The notes under the pieces are model-generated. The model was given only the letters and a program-made list of their open reading frames with translations. It did not search any database and had not been told where the DNA came from. From the NCBI GenBank assembly GCA_937880065.1, contig CALFMA010000724.1:1-8795 (forward strand): a stretch of 8,795 nt of DNA. The letters run 5' to 3'. The stretch is from an uncultured Ruminococcus sp. (GTDB lineage Bacteria > Bacillota_A > Clostridia > Oscillospirales > Ruminococcaceae). Below are positions 1 through 6,650 of this stretch, piece by piece (position 1 is the stretch's first letter; every line of letters starts with the position of its first letter). The translations under genes were made by a program, and so were the position numbers.

Positions 1-2
1 AA

Positions 3-1532
3 TATGCGGAGGATAACGGTTTCAGCAATCACGTGTTCTATGTGGATGACGGAGTTTCGGGAACTACTTTTGAGCGTGAGGGCTTTAAGAGTATGATGAC
101 AGATGTCGAAGCAGGAAAGGTCGGAATAGTCATCACAAAAGACCTTTCAAGGCTTGGTCGTGACTATCTGAAAACAGGCGAACTGATTGAAATGACTTTT
201 CCCGATTATGATGTTCGCTATATTGCTATTAATGACGGCGTGGATACATTAAAATCCGAAAATGAGTTAATGGCATTCAAAAATATTTTTAATGACTGGT
301 ATGCTCGTGACACTTCAAAGAAGATAAGAGCTGTTTTAAAAGCAAAAGGACAGTCAGGAAAGCATCTTTCCAATCCGATTTACGGCTATAAGCACTCAGA
401 AACAGATAAGAATTTGTGGGTGATTGACGATGAAGCCGCAGAGGTAGTTCGTAAAATTTTTCGCCTTTGCATTGGCGGATACGGTCCGACACAAATCGCT
501 CGTATTCTCACAGAGCAAGGTATTCCCACACCGACAGCTTACGCTCTTTCTCAGGGTAGAGATAACGGTCACAGAAATGCTAAGCTGCACCGCTGGGATA
601 ATAAAACTATTGCCCAAATTCTTGAAAAGGCTGAATACTGCGGTCACACGGTCAACTTCCGTACTCATGTGAAGTCCTACAAGAATAAGAAACGTGTAAA
701 TAACCCAAAAGATGAGTGGCTGATTTTTGAGAATACCCATGAGCCTATCGTAACTCAGCAGGAGTTTGAGTTGGTGCAGGAACTTCGCAGAAATAAACGA
801 CGCCCCACTAAGCACGAAGAAATCAATCCATTTTCGGGTATCTGCTACTGTGCTGACTGCGGAAAGAAAATGTATTTGTGTCGTGCGACTAGCCTTACTG
901 ACGAACAGGAGCATTTGAAATGTTCAACCTATTCTTCTGATAAGAACGCTTGCTCAGCTCACTATATCAGAACAATCGTGCTGAAAGAAATCGTCCTCGG
1001 TGAACTTAACAAAATAGTTTCCTTTGTCAAGGAGAATGAGGACGAGTTTGTACGAGTTGCAATGGATAATTCAGTTCAGAAGCAGTCTTCGGAGCTTGCA
1101 AAGTGCAAGAAGAAGCTGAAAGAAGCAGAAAAACGCATTGCAGAGTTGGACAGGCTGTTCACAAGGCTCTATGAAGATAATGTTTCAGGCAAAATATCAT
1201 ATGAACGTTTTTCGGTGATGTCGGCAGGATATGAGGACGAGCAGAAGAAGCTGAGAGCAAGCGTTGGCGAACTGACTGCCTTCATCGAAACAGCAGAGCA
1301 GAAGTCTGCTGATGTAACTGCATTTATGCAGGTGGTACAGAAGTACGAGCATATTACAAAGCTTACACCTGAGATTATGCACGAACTTATTGAGAAGATT
1401 GTCATTCATGCTCATGACAAGAGCAGTGGACACCGCACTCAGCAAATCGAGATTCACTATCGCTTCAATGTTGCAGTAACAACTGCTGTCGCTGACAGTA
1501 TGAAGTACGACAAAAAAAGAAAGGCTGCGTAA
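3..1532 (+). CDS. Large serine recombinase of an integrative element, 5' end outside window
   Basis: Site-specific DNA recombinase of the TndX/TnpX-like large serine family, which excises and integrates conjugative or mobilisable elements. The reading frame is open to the window edge (YAEDNGF... precedes the GTG at 33), so that GTG is an internal Val. The first residues, including the catalytic Ser, are missing. Visible are the end of the resolvase catalytic domain (DLSRLGRD at nt 141-164), the recombinase DNA-binding domain (about nt 330-800), a zinc ribbon with Cys codons at nt 849, 858, 921 and 951 (CADCGKK), a coiled coil (about nt 1080-1280), and a DUF4368-like tail ending in KKRKAA. There is no frameshift in the visible part. 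It converges on the murL-murD2 operon, and its stop codon sits inside that operon's terminator stem. Such recombinases usually lie at one end of their element, so an attachment site is expected just downstream. The family call is sure; the element type is inferred. Confidence 0.93.
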   Translation, partial: YAEDNGFSNHVFYVDDGVSGTTFEREGFKSMMTDVEAGKVGIVITKDLSRLGRDYLKTGELIEMTFPDYDVRYIAINDGVDTLKSENELMAFKNIFNDWYARDTSKKIRAVLKAKGQSGKHLSNPIYGYKHSETDKNLWVIDDEAAEVVRKIFRLCIGGYGPTQIARILTEQGIPTPTAYALSQGRDNGHRNAKLHRWDNKTIAQILEKAEYCGHTVNFRTHVKSYKNKKRVNNPKDEWLIFENTHEPIVTQQEFELVQELRRNKRRPTKHEEINPFSGICYCADCGKKMYLCRATSLTDEQEHLKCSTYSSDKNACSAHYIRTIVLKEIVLGELNKIVSFVKENEDEFVRVAMDNSVQKQSSELAKCKKKLKEAEKRIAELDRLFTRLYEDNVSGKISYERFSVMSAGYEDEQKKLRASVGELTAFIETAEQKSADVTAFMQVVQKYEHITKLTPEIMHELIEKIVIHAHDKSSGHRTQQIEIHYRFNVAVTTAVADSMKYDKKRKAA

Positions 1533-1555
1533 CCGCTGAGGTTACACAACCTTTC
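1512..1555 (-). terminator. Intrinsic terminator of the murL-murD2 operon, overlapping the recombinase 3' end
   Basis: Arms at 1519-1534 and 1540-1555 form a 16-bp stem with a 5-nt loop (1535-1539). Read on the minus strand, the stem is fully paired with two G-U wobbles and is followed directly by seven U (A7 at 1512-1518 on the plus strand). Read on the plus strand, the same two positions become C-A mismatches and no U tract follows, so it should work only for minus-strand transcripts arriving from murD2. The recombinase TAA at 1530-1532 lies in the stem. Confidence 0.85.
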
Positions 1556-1616
1556 CTTCAAAAATCTAAAACTTCTTTATTAGTAGCTGACTTTAACGTG
1601 ACCGCCTTAAAATTTA
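1556..1616. other. Convergent intergenic gap, likely location of the mobile-element boundary
   Basis: About 60 bp between the terminator stem and the murD2 stop codon. I see no ORF, promoter or clear repeat. Large serine recombinase genes commonly lie right at the end of their element, so the element-chromosome junction (attL or attR) is inferred to be here or nearby. The attachment core cannot be identified without the other end or an empty site. Confidence 0.35.
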
Positions 1617-2966
1617 TCAGAGATTTTTAACAAGTTCCTTGAAAGCGTCACCACGCTCCTCAAAGTTCTTGAAAATGCCGTAGCTTGCGGCAGCAGGGGA
1701 GAGTACACAGCTCATATCCTCGGGAGTTATTTCAGCTGCAAGTTTTACAGCGTCCTCAAGATGTTCAACAAGGTGAATACGTGATAAATCGGCATAATCC
1801 GCCTCTTGTATCATATCATAAACACGCTTGCCCGAAGCTTCCATACAGATTACGTTTATATCGCAATCCTTGAAATAATCGACAAGAGTCGTATAATCAA
1901 TACCTCTGTCCATTCCGCCTATGAGAATTGTTTTAGCGTCGGGAACGCTTTTCACAGCCTCAATTGCAGTTGCACAGGCAGTTGAAATAGAATCGTCATA
2001 CCAGCGGATACCCTTGATATTTCCCACAAATTCAAGGCGGTGGGCAAGGGGATTAAAGCTTGAAAGTGCCGTTTCAAATTCCTTGAAATTGACAAAGGGA
2101 GCTGTTATGAAGTGGGCAACAGCTATATTGTAGTGGTTGTGAATTCCCAAAAGCTTGATTTTCTCTGTGGGGATAATGTAGGTATCACCGCTGTTATTGT
2201 TGTCGATAATGCCGTTGCTGACGTAAATATCAGCCTTTGAATCCTCCGCAGAAATGGAGTAAACGTAGGCATTTGACAGACGGGGAGCAATTGTGCTTTC
2301 AATAAGCAGGCAGTCACCGTCCTGCTGATGAATATAGATATTTTTCTTAGCTTTGCGGTAATTTTCCATAGTGCCGTAGTGGTCGAGATGCTCCTCAAAG
2401 AGATTGAGGAAAACCGCACAGGCAGGGGAAACCGTCATATATTCAAGCTGGTGGCAGGAAAGTTCGCATACAACGAGGGTATCCTCGGTCATTCCCTCTG
2501 CAATATCAAAAACGGGAATACCGATATTTCCTGCAAGTCGGCAGTCCTTGCCGTTTTCTTTCAGAATGTGATAAATAAGGGAAGTAACTGTGCTTTTTCC
2601 CTTTGTGCCTGTGATGCCGATAATCTGCTCACGGTAAACCTCAAAAAACACCTGTGTTTCGGAGGTTATAAGGCATTTCAGTTCCTTTGGCTGCTTATTG
2701 AGGACAATTCCGGGGCTTTTGAAAACCATATCGAAATCGTCAAGGCACTCCTGATAGCTTTCACCGCAGATAAGCTTTACATCATCGGGGAGATTATTCG
2801 TTTCACGGTCAACATTGTATAAATCGCAAATGGCGATTTCAGAGGGAGTGCAGTATTTTTTCAGAATGTTGTAAGTTGATTTTCCCTCTCTGCCAAAGCC
2901 GAGAATACAGACTGATTTGCCCGCTGTGTAATTCTGAATATATTCAATAAATTTATTTGTACTCAA
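1617..2966 (-). CDS. murD2: UDP-MurNAc-L-Ala:glutamate ligase, MurD type, probably MurD2 (L-Glu adding)
   Basis: Cytoplasmic Mur ligase of 449 aa, normal family length, which uses ATP to add glutamate to UDP-MurNAc-L-Ala. Domains in order are an N-terminal Rossmann UDP-binding part (LGFGREGKS, residues 22-30), a central ATPase with P-loop GITGTKGKST (117-126), HLDHYG (193-198), a likely carbamoylated Lys207 in YRKAKK, and HNHYN (276-280), then a C-terminal domain with HRLEF (309-313) and LSPAAASYG (422-430). Where classical MurD has DSKAT, this protein has DSIST (residues 325-329), so the Lys that helps hold D-Glu is absent. With murL directly upstream, this supports the MurD2 activity known from Xanthomonas, which adds L-Glu. 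The start is TTG at 2964-2966, overlapping the murL stop in TTGA, with GGAG 8 nt upstream. Mur ligase is certain; MurD2 rather than MurD is inferred from the neighbour and this motif. Confidence 0.85.
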   Translation of the reverse strand: MSTNKFIEYIQNYTAGKSVCILGFGREGKSTYNILKKYCTPSEIAICDLYNVDRETNNLPDDVKLICGESYQECLDDFDMVFKSPGIVLNKQPKELKCLITSETQVFFEVYREQIIGITGTKGKSTVTSLIYHILKENGKDCRLAGNIGIPVFDIAEGMTEDTLVVCELSCHQLEYMTVSPACAVFLNLFEEHLDHYGTMENYRKAKKNIYIHQQDGDCLLIESTIAPRLSNAYVYSISAEDSKADIYVSNGIIDNNNSGDTYIIPTEKIKLLGIHNHYNIAVAHFITAPFVNFKEFETALSSFNPLAHRLEFVGNIKGIRWYDDSISTACATAIEAVKSVPDAKTILIGGMDRGIDYTTLVDYFKDCDINVICMEASGKRVYDMIQEADYADLSRIHLVEHLEDAVKLAAEITPEDMSCVLSPAAASYGIFKNFEERGDAFKELVKNL

Positions 2967-4339
2967 AGAAGTCGCTCCATTTCTTTCTTTAAAATTGCGG
3001 AAAAATCATTGGGGAGAAGATTAATTTTGCTGTATTTTCCGCAGTATTCCTTATTTTTAACAGCTGTCAGCTCAGGCTGATATGCTCCCATATATTTCTT
3101 GAAAAGATATGGCATATTTCCGCCATTTTCAAGGATATTTCCAATTGCAAGAGATACGGCAAGATTAACTTCGTCAATACTTCCCACACATTCAAAAGGC
3201 TTATGCTCCGATTTTCCGATAAGTTCAATGAAATAATTCTCCATATTCACATCATTGAGCATATCCTTGCCGAATATTTCAGCCAGTTCGTCAACAGTAA
3301 GGAATGGCGAAAGGATAAGTGCCACAAACAGGCATTTCGGGCAATCGCCGCACCAAATATCAGGGGAAACCTTACTTCCAAGGTTGCAGCTTCTGAAAAT
3401 GGGGAGATATTTTTTGTGGCTTACGAACATTTTCGCAATCTGAAATTCTGAAAGGGGACGGAGGAAGCTGAAATAGTAAATTCCCGTATTGAGATATTTT
3501 TCCTCATAATTGTGGAAATCCTGCTCAAATTCAAAGCTTTTTGAATACTGGTGGTTTACAGCCTGCCCTGCAACGGTGCTTTCATTTGCACTGTCCTCGT
3601 TGGAGAGGACGATATATTTCAAACCGTTGAGATATGCCGTAATTTCCGCAGAAAATGCCACAACAGAAGAAAATGGAGTATGACCGTTGAGATAACCCTT
3701 CTTGTTGAGTTCAACAAGTGAACGGTCAAAATTTCTCTTTGCAGTTATAAGTGCATTTTCTTCAAGACCAGCAGCACGGACAGTTTCTGATATGGATTTG
3801 CGGCTGTTTATAGCGTAACAGCGGCATTTCATACCTGCCTGTGTGAGAGTTTCAAGAGTGAGTGCGGAGTCTTTTCCGCCGCCGATAGGCACAAGACAGC
3901 CTGTGGGAGCAGTACGTTCTGCCGCAGATGCAGAGAGGAATTTTCCCGTTGGCTGAATGTCAACAAATGACTCCACATCGGCAGTTATGCCGTTGATATA
4001 GAAAAATTCTCCCAGTCCGAGGAAATAAAGCTTCTTCCACCATTTTACCTGCTCAGCTGAAAGTTCACCGCATTCTACACGAAAAACAGGGGAGCAAGCA
4101 GCTTTCCAGTAGCTTACCGCCTCAGCCATTCCAAGGGAAAATGCAAGACGCTCAAAGGTCAGGTCATTTTTTACGCTGAAATCCGCAGGTTTCGGGAATG
4201 CCCATGAAGGAGTGAATTCTGCAAGTCCGTCAATTGCGAATGTATAGCCGATTTTTACTGTATCGGCAGTTTCTTCAACAGAATAATTCTTATAAGTAAA
4301 TACAGGAAAATCCTGTCTGAATTTATTGTATTTATCCAT
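2963..4339 (-). CDS. murL: UDP-MurNAc-L-Ala-L-Glu epimerase, MurL-like
   Basis: Protein of 458 aa with an ATP-pyrophosphatase-like loop PIGGGKDS (151-158). Further segments I associate with MurL are SNEDSANEST (246-255), NHQYSKSFEFE (262-272), YFSFLRPLSE (289-298) and CGDCPKC (330-336). In Xanthomonas, MurL inverts the terminal L-Glu of UDP-MurNAc-L-Ala-L-Glu to D-Glu, using ATP (to AMP and PPi), so the cell can make the D-Glu position without glutamate racemase feeding MurD. The family call rests on recalled motif similarity and on the adjacent Mur ligase. The Cys cluster could bind metal, which is inference. The start is ATG at 4337-4339 with AAGGAG 7 nt upstream. The gene begins 9 bp after the DtxR-type gene ends and overlaps murD2 by 4 nt, so the three are one transcript. 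The alternative is an uncharacterised PP-loop enzyme acting on another Mur intermediate. Confidence 0.82.
   Translation of the reverse strand: MDKYNKFRQDFPVFTYKNYSVEETADTVKIGYTFAIDGLAEFTPSWAFPKPADFSVKNDLTFERLAFSLGMAEAVSYWKAACSPVFRVECGELSAEQVKWWKKLYFLGLGEFFYINGITADVESFVDIQPTGKFLSASAAERTAPTGCLVPIGGGKDSALTLETLTQAGMKCRCYAINSRKSISETVRAAGLEENALITAKRNFDRSLVELNKKGYLNGHTPFSSVVAFSAEITAYLNGLKYIVLSNEDSANESTVAGQAVNHQYSKSFEFEQDFHNYEEKYLNTGIYYFSFLRPLSEFQIAKMFVSHKKYLPIFRSCNLGSKVSPDIWCGDCPKCLFVALILSPFLTVDELAEIFGKDMLNDVNMENYFIELIGKSEHKPFECVGSIDEVNLAVSLAIGNILENGGNMPYLFKKYMGAYQPELTAVKNKEYCGKYSKINLLPNDFSAILKKEMERLL
2975..2978 (-). promoter_or_regulatory. Ribosome binding site deciding the TTG start of murD2
   Basis: GGAG on the minus strand, 8 nt before TTG at 2966, inside the last codons of murL. 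It supports the TTG start and translational coupling through the 4-nt TTGA overlap. Confidence 0.7.
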
Positions 4340-4348
4340 TAATTCTCC

Positions 4349-4732
4349 TTATTTGCCGCTTTCGTCAATGAGTTTTTCGTAGTGTTTTTTCAGAAGTTCA
4401 TATGTTTCCTGTGAAAGGTCGTGTTCGATTTTGCAGGCATCTTCAAGAGCCTGGTCCTTTTTAACACCGAGATATATAAAGAAAGAGGAAAGCAGATTAT
4501 GACGCTCAAAAATACGTTCTGCAACGGCTCTGCCCTCATCTGTGAGGGTGATGTGGTTGTCGTCGTTTACATTAACCAGCTTTTCATCTTTCATCTTTTT
4601 AAGAATAATTGACACAGTAGGGCGTGAATAGCCGAGATAAGAGCAAATATCAATTGCGTGGACATCGGGCTGTGCCTTTGATAAAATAAGTATAGTTTCG
4701 AGATAGTTTTCAACAGCTTCTGTAATAGCCAT
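4349..4732 (-). CDS. DtxR/MntR-family metal-dependent transcriptional regulator
   Basis: Regulator of 127 aa from ATG 4732, which binds DNA when loaded with Fe(II) or Mn(II). A winged helix fills residues 1-70 (recognition helix near YSRPTVSIILKKM, 35-47), followed by a dimerisation and metal-binding domain (about 71-127). There is no SH3-like third domain, so the size is MntR-like. Likely ligands by alignment from memory are Glu12, His78, Cys100, Glu103 and His104 (ACKIEHDLS). Cys100 is as in DtxR/IdeR, while MntR has Glu there. Asn9 stands where MntR has Asp8 and DtxR has Met10. The site is therefore mixed and the metal cannot be assigned. A TTG 18 nt upstream is open in frame, but AGGAG spaced 8 nt from ATG 4732 overlaps that longer reading. 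The gene is first in the operon with murL and murD2, and its promoter lies within an inverted repeat, so autoregulation is plausible. Confidence 0.88.
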   Translation of the reverse strand: MAITEAVENYLETILILSKAQPDVHAIDICSYLGYSRPTVSIILKKMKDEKLVNVNDDNHITLTDEGRAVAERIFERHNLLSSFFIYLGVKKDQALEDACKIEHDLSQETYELLKKHYEKLIDESGK

Positions 4733-4740
4733 TTCATTCT

Positions 4741-4747
4741 CTCCTTT
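4741..4747 (-). promoter_or_regulatory. Ribosome binding site deciding the start of the DtxR-family gene
   Basis: AAAGGAG on the minus strand, 8 nt before ATG at 4732. It lies inside the region that the longer TTG-initiated reading (from 4750) would translate, which favours the ATG. Confidence 0.75.
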
Positions 4748-4753
4748 CAAAAA

Positions 4754-4796
4754 ACTTGTAAGTCTATTATAACACGATTTTCCAAAAATTACAAGT
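4754..4796. repeat. 8-bp inverted repeat bracketing the promoter, candidate operator
   Basis: ACTTGTAA at 4754-4761 and its exact reverse complement TTACAAGT at 4789-4796, with a 27-bp spacer. One arm contains the -35 box and the other covers the predicted transcription start, so a protein bound to the arms would block the promoter. The centres are 35 bp apart, wider than one ordinary dimer half-site pair. Two dimers or looping would be needed if both arms are used. The DtxR-type product is the obvious candidate binder, but this is inference. Confidence 0.5.
4766..4794 (-). promoter_or_regulatory. Promoter of the dtxR-like/murL/murD2 operon
   Basis: On the minus strand, TTGTAA (4789-4794) and a perfect TATAAT (4766-4771) are separated by 17 bp. 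This is a good sigma-70-type match placed about 35-60 bp upstream of the DtxR-family ATG. Predicted transcription start is near 4759. Confidence 0.8.
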
Positions 4797-4801
4797 ACAT
4801 T

Positions 4802-5224
4802 TTATTCTTTATTTTTCATATAGTCGTAGAATACCTTGTAAATATCGGGATGTGCATTTTTTATGCGGACAGGTTTAAGGTTTTCATCGGTAAAACAATG
4901 GGATGAACTGCCTGTAACGCATATTTCTCCTGTATCGGAATTTCTTATAATATACGACACATAGAGAGAAACGCCGTTGAATTTTGTAATAGTCAGCTCA
5001 ACTTCAAAAGGTTCCTCAAATCTCAGGGGGTGCTTATAGGAGCAATCCACGGAAAGCACAGGCATAAGCAAGCCTCTTGCTTCCATTTCGCTAAAGGGAA
5101 AACCTGCTTGCTGTAAAAAGTGAACACGGGTTTCCTCAAAAATTCTTATGTAATTTGAGTGGTGCATAATTCCCATTTTATCTGTTTCATAATAGTATAC
5201 TCTGCGGCTGTATGGTTTAATCAT
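4802..5224 (-). CDS. Acyl-CoA thioesterase, YbgC/4HBT hotdog-fold family
   Basis: Protein of 140 aa, full length for a single hotdog domain, predicted to hydrolyse acyl-CoA thioesters in the cytoplasm, usually as a tetramer. The family signature is at residues 10-31: YYYETDKMGIMHHSNYIRIFEE, split here as YYYETD (10-15), MGIMHHSNY (17-25) and RIFEE (27-31). Asp15 matches catalytic Asp18 of E. coli YbgC. The substrate cannot be read from sequence. The start is ATG at 5222-5224, with AGAGGT 6 nt upstream. It follows the AraC-type gene by 15 bp with no terminator between them, so the two are probably co-transcribed. Its stop is just upstream of the DtxR-operon promoter, with no terminator visible, so read-through is possible. 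The family call is firm; the role is unknown. Confidence 0.9.
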   Translation of the reverse strand: MIKPYSRRVYYYETDKMGIMHHSNYIRIFEETRVHFLQQAGFPFSEMEARGLLMPVLSVDCSYKHPLRFEEPFEVELTITKFNGVSLYVSYIIRNSDTGEICVTGSSSHCFTDENLKPVRIKNAHPDIYKVFYDYMKNKE

Positions 5225-5239
5225 AATTTTACCTCTTTT

Positions 5240-5977
5240 TTATAATTCGTGATATTTTTTTCTGTATTCACCCGGGGTATCCCCTGTGACTTTGCGGAAT
5301 GTTGAAATAAATGCACTCTGGGAGGAAAATCCCAGTGCAAAGGAGATTTCAAGAAATGTCAGGTCAGAGTTGGCAATCATATTTTTTGCGGTATTGACCT
5401 TAGCATTGATAATATATTTTCGGAAGCTTGTTCCTGTTTCACGGTTAAAAAGCTTTGACAGATATGAAGGATCAAGTTTCAGAAATTCCGCCGCATCCAC
5501 AATGGTAATTTTCTCCGCAAGGTGGTCGTAGATATAGTCGATACACTTTCGGATATGAATTGAAGTGGCGTTATTTTTGCGGATTTCCCTCATTCTGCTG
5601 CAAAAATCCAGAAACATATCGTATTGCAGTTCAAGAACATCATCGGGAACAGTTATTTTATCCATTTTTCTGATGTAAATATCTCCGAGAGTATATGCAA
5701 TATCGTGGTTCATTCCATCAGTAATGCAGATTCTTGAAATTACAGCAAGGGATGTTATGAAGTGGTATCGGTAATTTGTCAGCGGATTATCGGAAAGAAC
5801 TCCCTTTCCCTCTGCAAATTTATTTCGTACATTTTTCTCGTAGTAGTCTTTTACCGCCTCCACATTTCCCGAACTTATAAGGTGGTAAAAGGACATTTCC
5901 CTGTCAAATGAAGTTCGGTGGAACTTCTCCTCGTTCTGAATATACAGGCGATAATTAAGGTCACGGTTAGTATTCAC
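5240..5977 (-). CDS. AraC-family transcriptional regulator
   Basis: Regulator of 245 aa. The C-terminal AraC/XylS DNA-binding domain (about residues 138-245) has both helix-turn-helix units. The first is ITIVDAAEFLKLDPSYLSKLF (157-177), given here by its ends ITIVDAA and YLSKLF; the second is around FLEISFALGFSSQSAFISTF, with the family hallmark GFSSQSAFISTFRKVTGDTP (216-235). The N-terminal half (1-135) is helical-looking, with LSDNPLTNYRYHF (61-73), a pattern I associate with clostridial AraC regulators; it is not an obvious cupin, and the ligand is unknown. The start is GTG at 5975-5977, with AAAGGAGGG giving a 7-nt spacing. The ATG two bases upstream is out of frame and meets TGA at once. 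It lies 33 bp after the SUKH gene and 15 bp before the thioesterase gene. No separate promoter is evident, so it may share the SUKH transcript. Confidence 0.92.
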   Translation of the reverse strand: MNTNRDLNYRLYIQNEEKFHRTSFDREMSFYHLISSGNVEAVKDYYEKNVRNKFAEGKGVLSDNPLTNYRYHFITSLAVISRICITDGMNHDIAYTLGDIYIRKMDKITVPDDVLELQYDMFLDFCSRMREIRKNNATSIHIRKCIDYIYDHLAEKITIVDAAEFLKLDPSYLSKLFNRETGTSFRKYIINAKVNTAKNMIANSDLTFLEISFALGFSSQSAFISTFRKVTGDTPGEYRKKYHEL

Positions 5978-5983
5978 ATCAAT

Positions 5984-5992
5984 CCCTCCTTT
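5984..5992 (-). promoter_or_regulatory. Ribosome binding site deciding the GTG start of the AraC-type gene
   Basis: AAAGGAGGG on the minus strand. Its GGAGG core is 7 nt before GTG at 5977, which supports GTG over the out-of-frame ATG at 5977-5979. Confidence 0.75.
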
Positions 5993-6010
5993 ATTTTCTA
6001 TTGCTTAACA

Positions 6011-6598
6011 TTACTTTCTATTTTTGTTCTGTTCTATTATTTCCTTGACCCTTTCTTCGCCTAATAGCTGTACATATAATTCATACATTTCTTGTTCCTC
6101 AGTAATTCCAGCTTTTCTGCGTTCTTCTCTTTCTTTCTTATATTTACAATCATTTACTTCATCTTCGCATTTTTCAAGCAATTGCATCAATTGATATTCG
6201 AAATCGCAATCTTCCTTTTCGCCTTCCCAAAACATATAAATGTTTCCGTCTTCCATTGAAATAGCCATTCTTTCAGGAACACCTTCAATAGAAGTAATTG
6301 GAAGAAAATCATCTGGAACATAATCGTCAGGCATTCCAATCATGCCAAGCTCATATATCTTCAATTCATCTATAATCGCACCATTGGAAAATTTCAGAAA
6401 TTCTCTGTACGCTTCGGGCAATTTAAAGCCAAGACGACTTTCATATTCTTCTAAATCCTGTATTTCTTTTTCTGTTAAGGGTGGATTAAACTTTGCATAC
6501 TTTGAATATCCGTATTCATTTTCAAGTGTTTCGCATCCTTTTTTCATTCTCTCAAAGCATTCATGCAAATTCTTTGGCTTTTCATCATTCATAAACAT
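6011..6598 (-). CDS. SMI1/KNR4 (SUKH) family protein, possible orphan immunity protein
   Basis: Protein of 195 aa counted from ATG 6598. The SUKH core covers about residues 36-135: FNPPLTEKEIQDLEE (38-52), then FKLPEAYREFLKFSNGA (60-76), and MAISMEDGNIYMFWEG later. A charged helical C-terminal tail follows (KKEREERRKAGITEEQEM to NKNRK). The protein is acidic and has no signal peptide or membrane segment. SUKH proteins often act as immunity proteins against polymorphic or contact-dependent toxins and are often found in tandem, but many have no known role. No toxin gene is visible here. The start at 6598 is chosen because AAAGGA (6607-6612) is spaced 8 nt from it, while the ATG at 6607 overlaps that site. 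Its partner upstream is a related but frameshifted copy with the same leader. The family call is good; immunity function is inference. Confidence 0.85.
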   Translation of the reverse strand: MFMNDEKPKNLHECFERMKKGCETLENEYGYSKYAKFNPPLTEKEIQDLEEYESRLGFKLPEAYREFLKFSNGAIIDELKIYELGMIGMPDDYVPDDFLPITSIEGVPERMAISMEDGNIYMFWEGEKEDCDFEYQLMQLLEKCEDEVNDCKYKKEREERRKAGITEEQEMYELYVQLLGEERVKEIIEQNKNRK

Positions 6599-6634
6599 AC
6601 TAATCATCCTTTCAACTTGATATTGTTTGTTTGC
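6596..6634 (-). repeat. 39-bp leader repeat, copy 1 (before intact SUKH gene)
   Basis: This copy matches 7214-7252 at 38 of 39 positions; the only difference is 6629 against 7247. Read on the minus strand it includes the ribosome binding site AAAGGA and ends exactly with the ATG of the SUKH gene. Similarity stops abruptly on both sides. Confidence 0.95.
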
Positions 6635-6650
6635 ACCATTTTTTATTCAT

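Noticed and set aside
33..35. GTG as start of the recombinase
   Set aside because: The frame is open upstream to position 3 and reads family-like residues (YAEDNGFSNH), so this Val is internal and the gene begins before the window.
396..914. A long open frame on the minus strand within the recombinase
   Set aside because: It is antisense to conserved recombinase domains, and its residues look like translated complement (Ser/Leu/Phe rich).
2328..2822. A long open frame on the plus strand within the murD2 region
   Set aside because: It is fully antisense to murD2, whose motifs are unmistakable, and has no family features of its own.
4754..4796. The inverted repeat read as a terminator after the thioesterase gene
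   Set aside because: The arms are only 8 bp with a 27-nt loop, are AT-rich, and contain a good promoter between them. An operator is a better reading.
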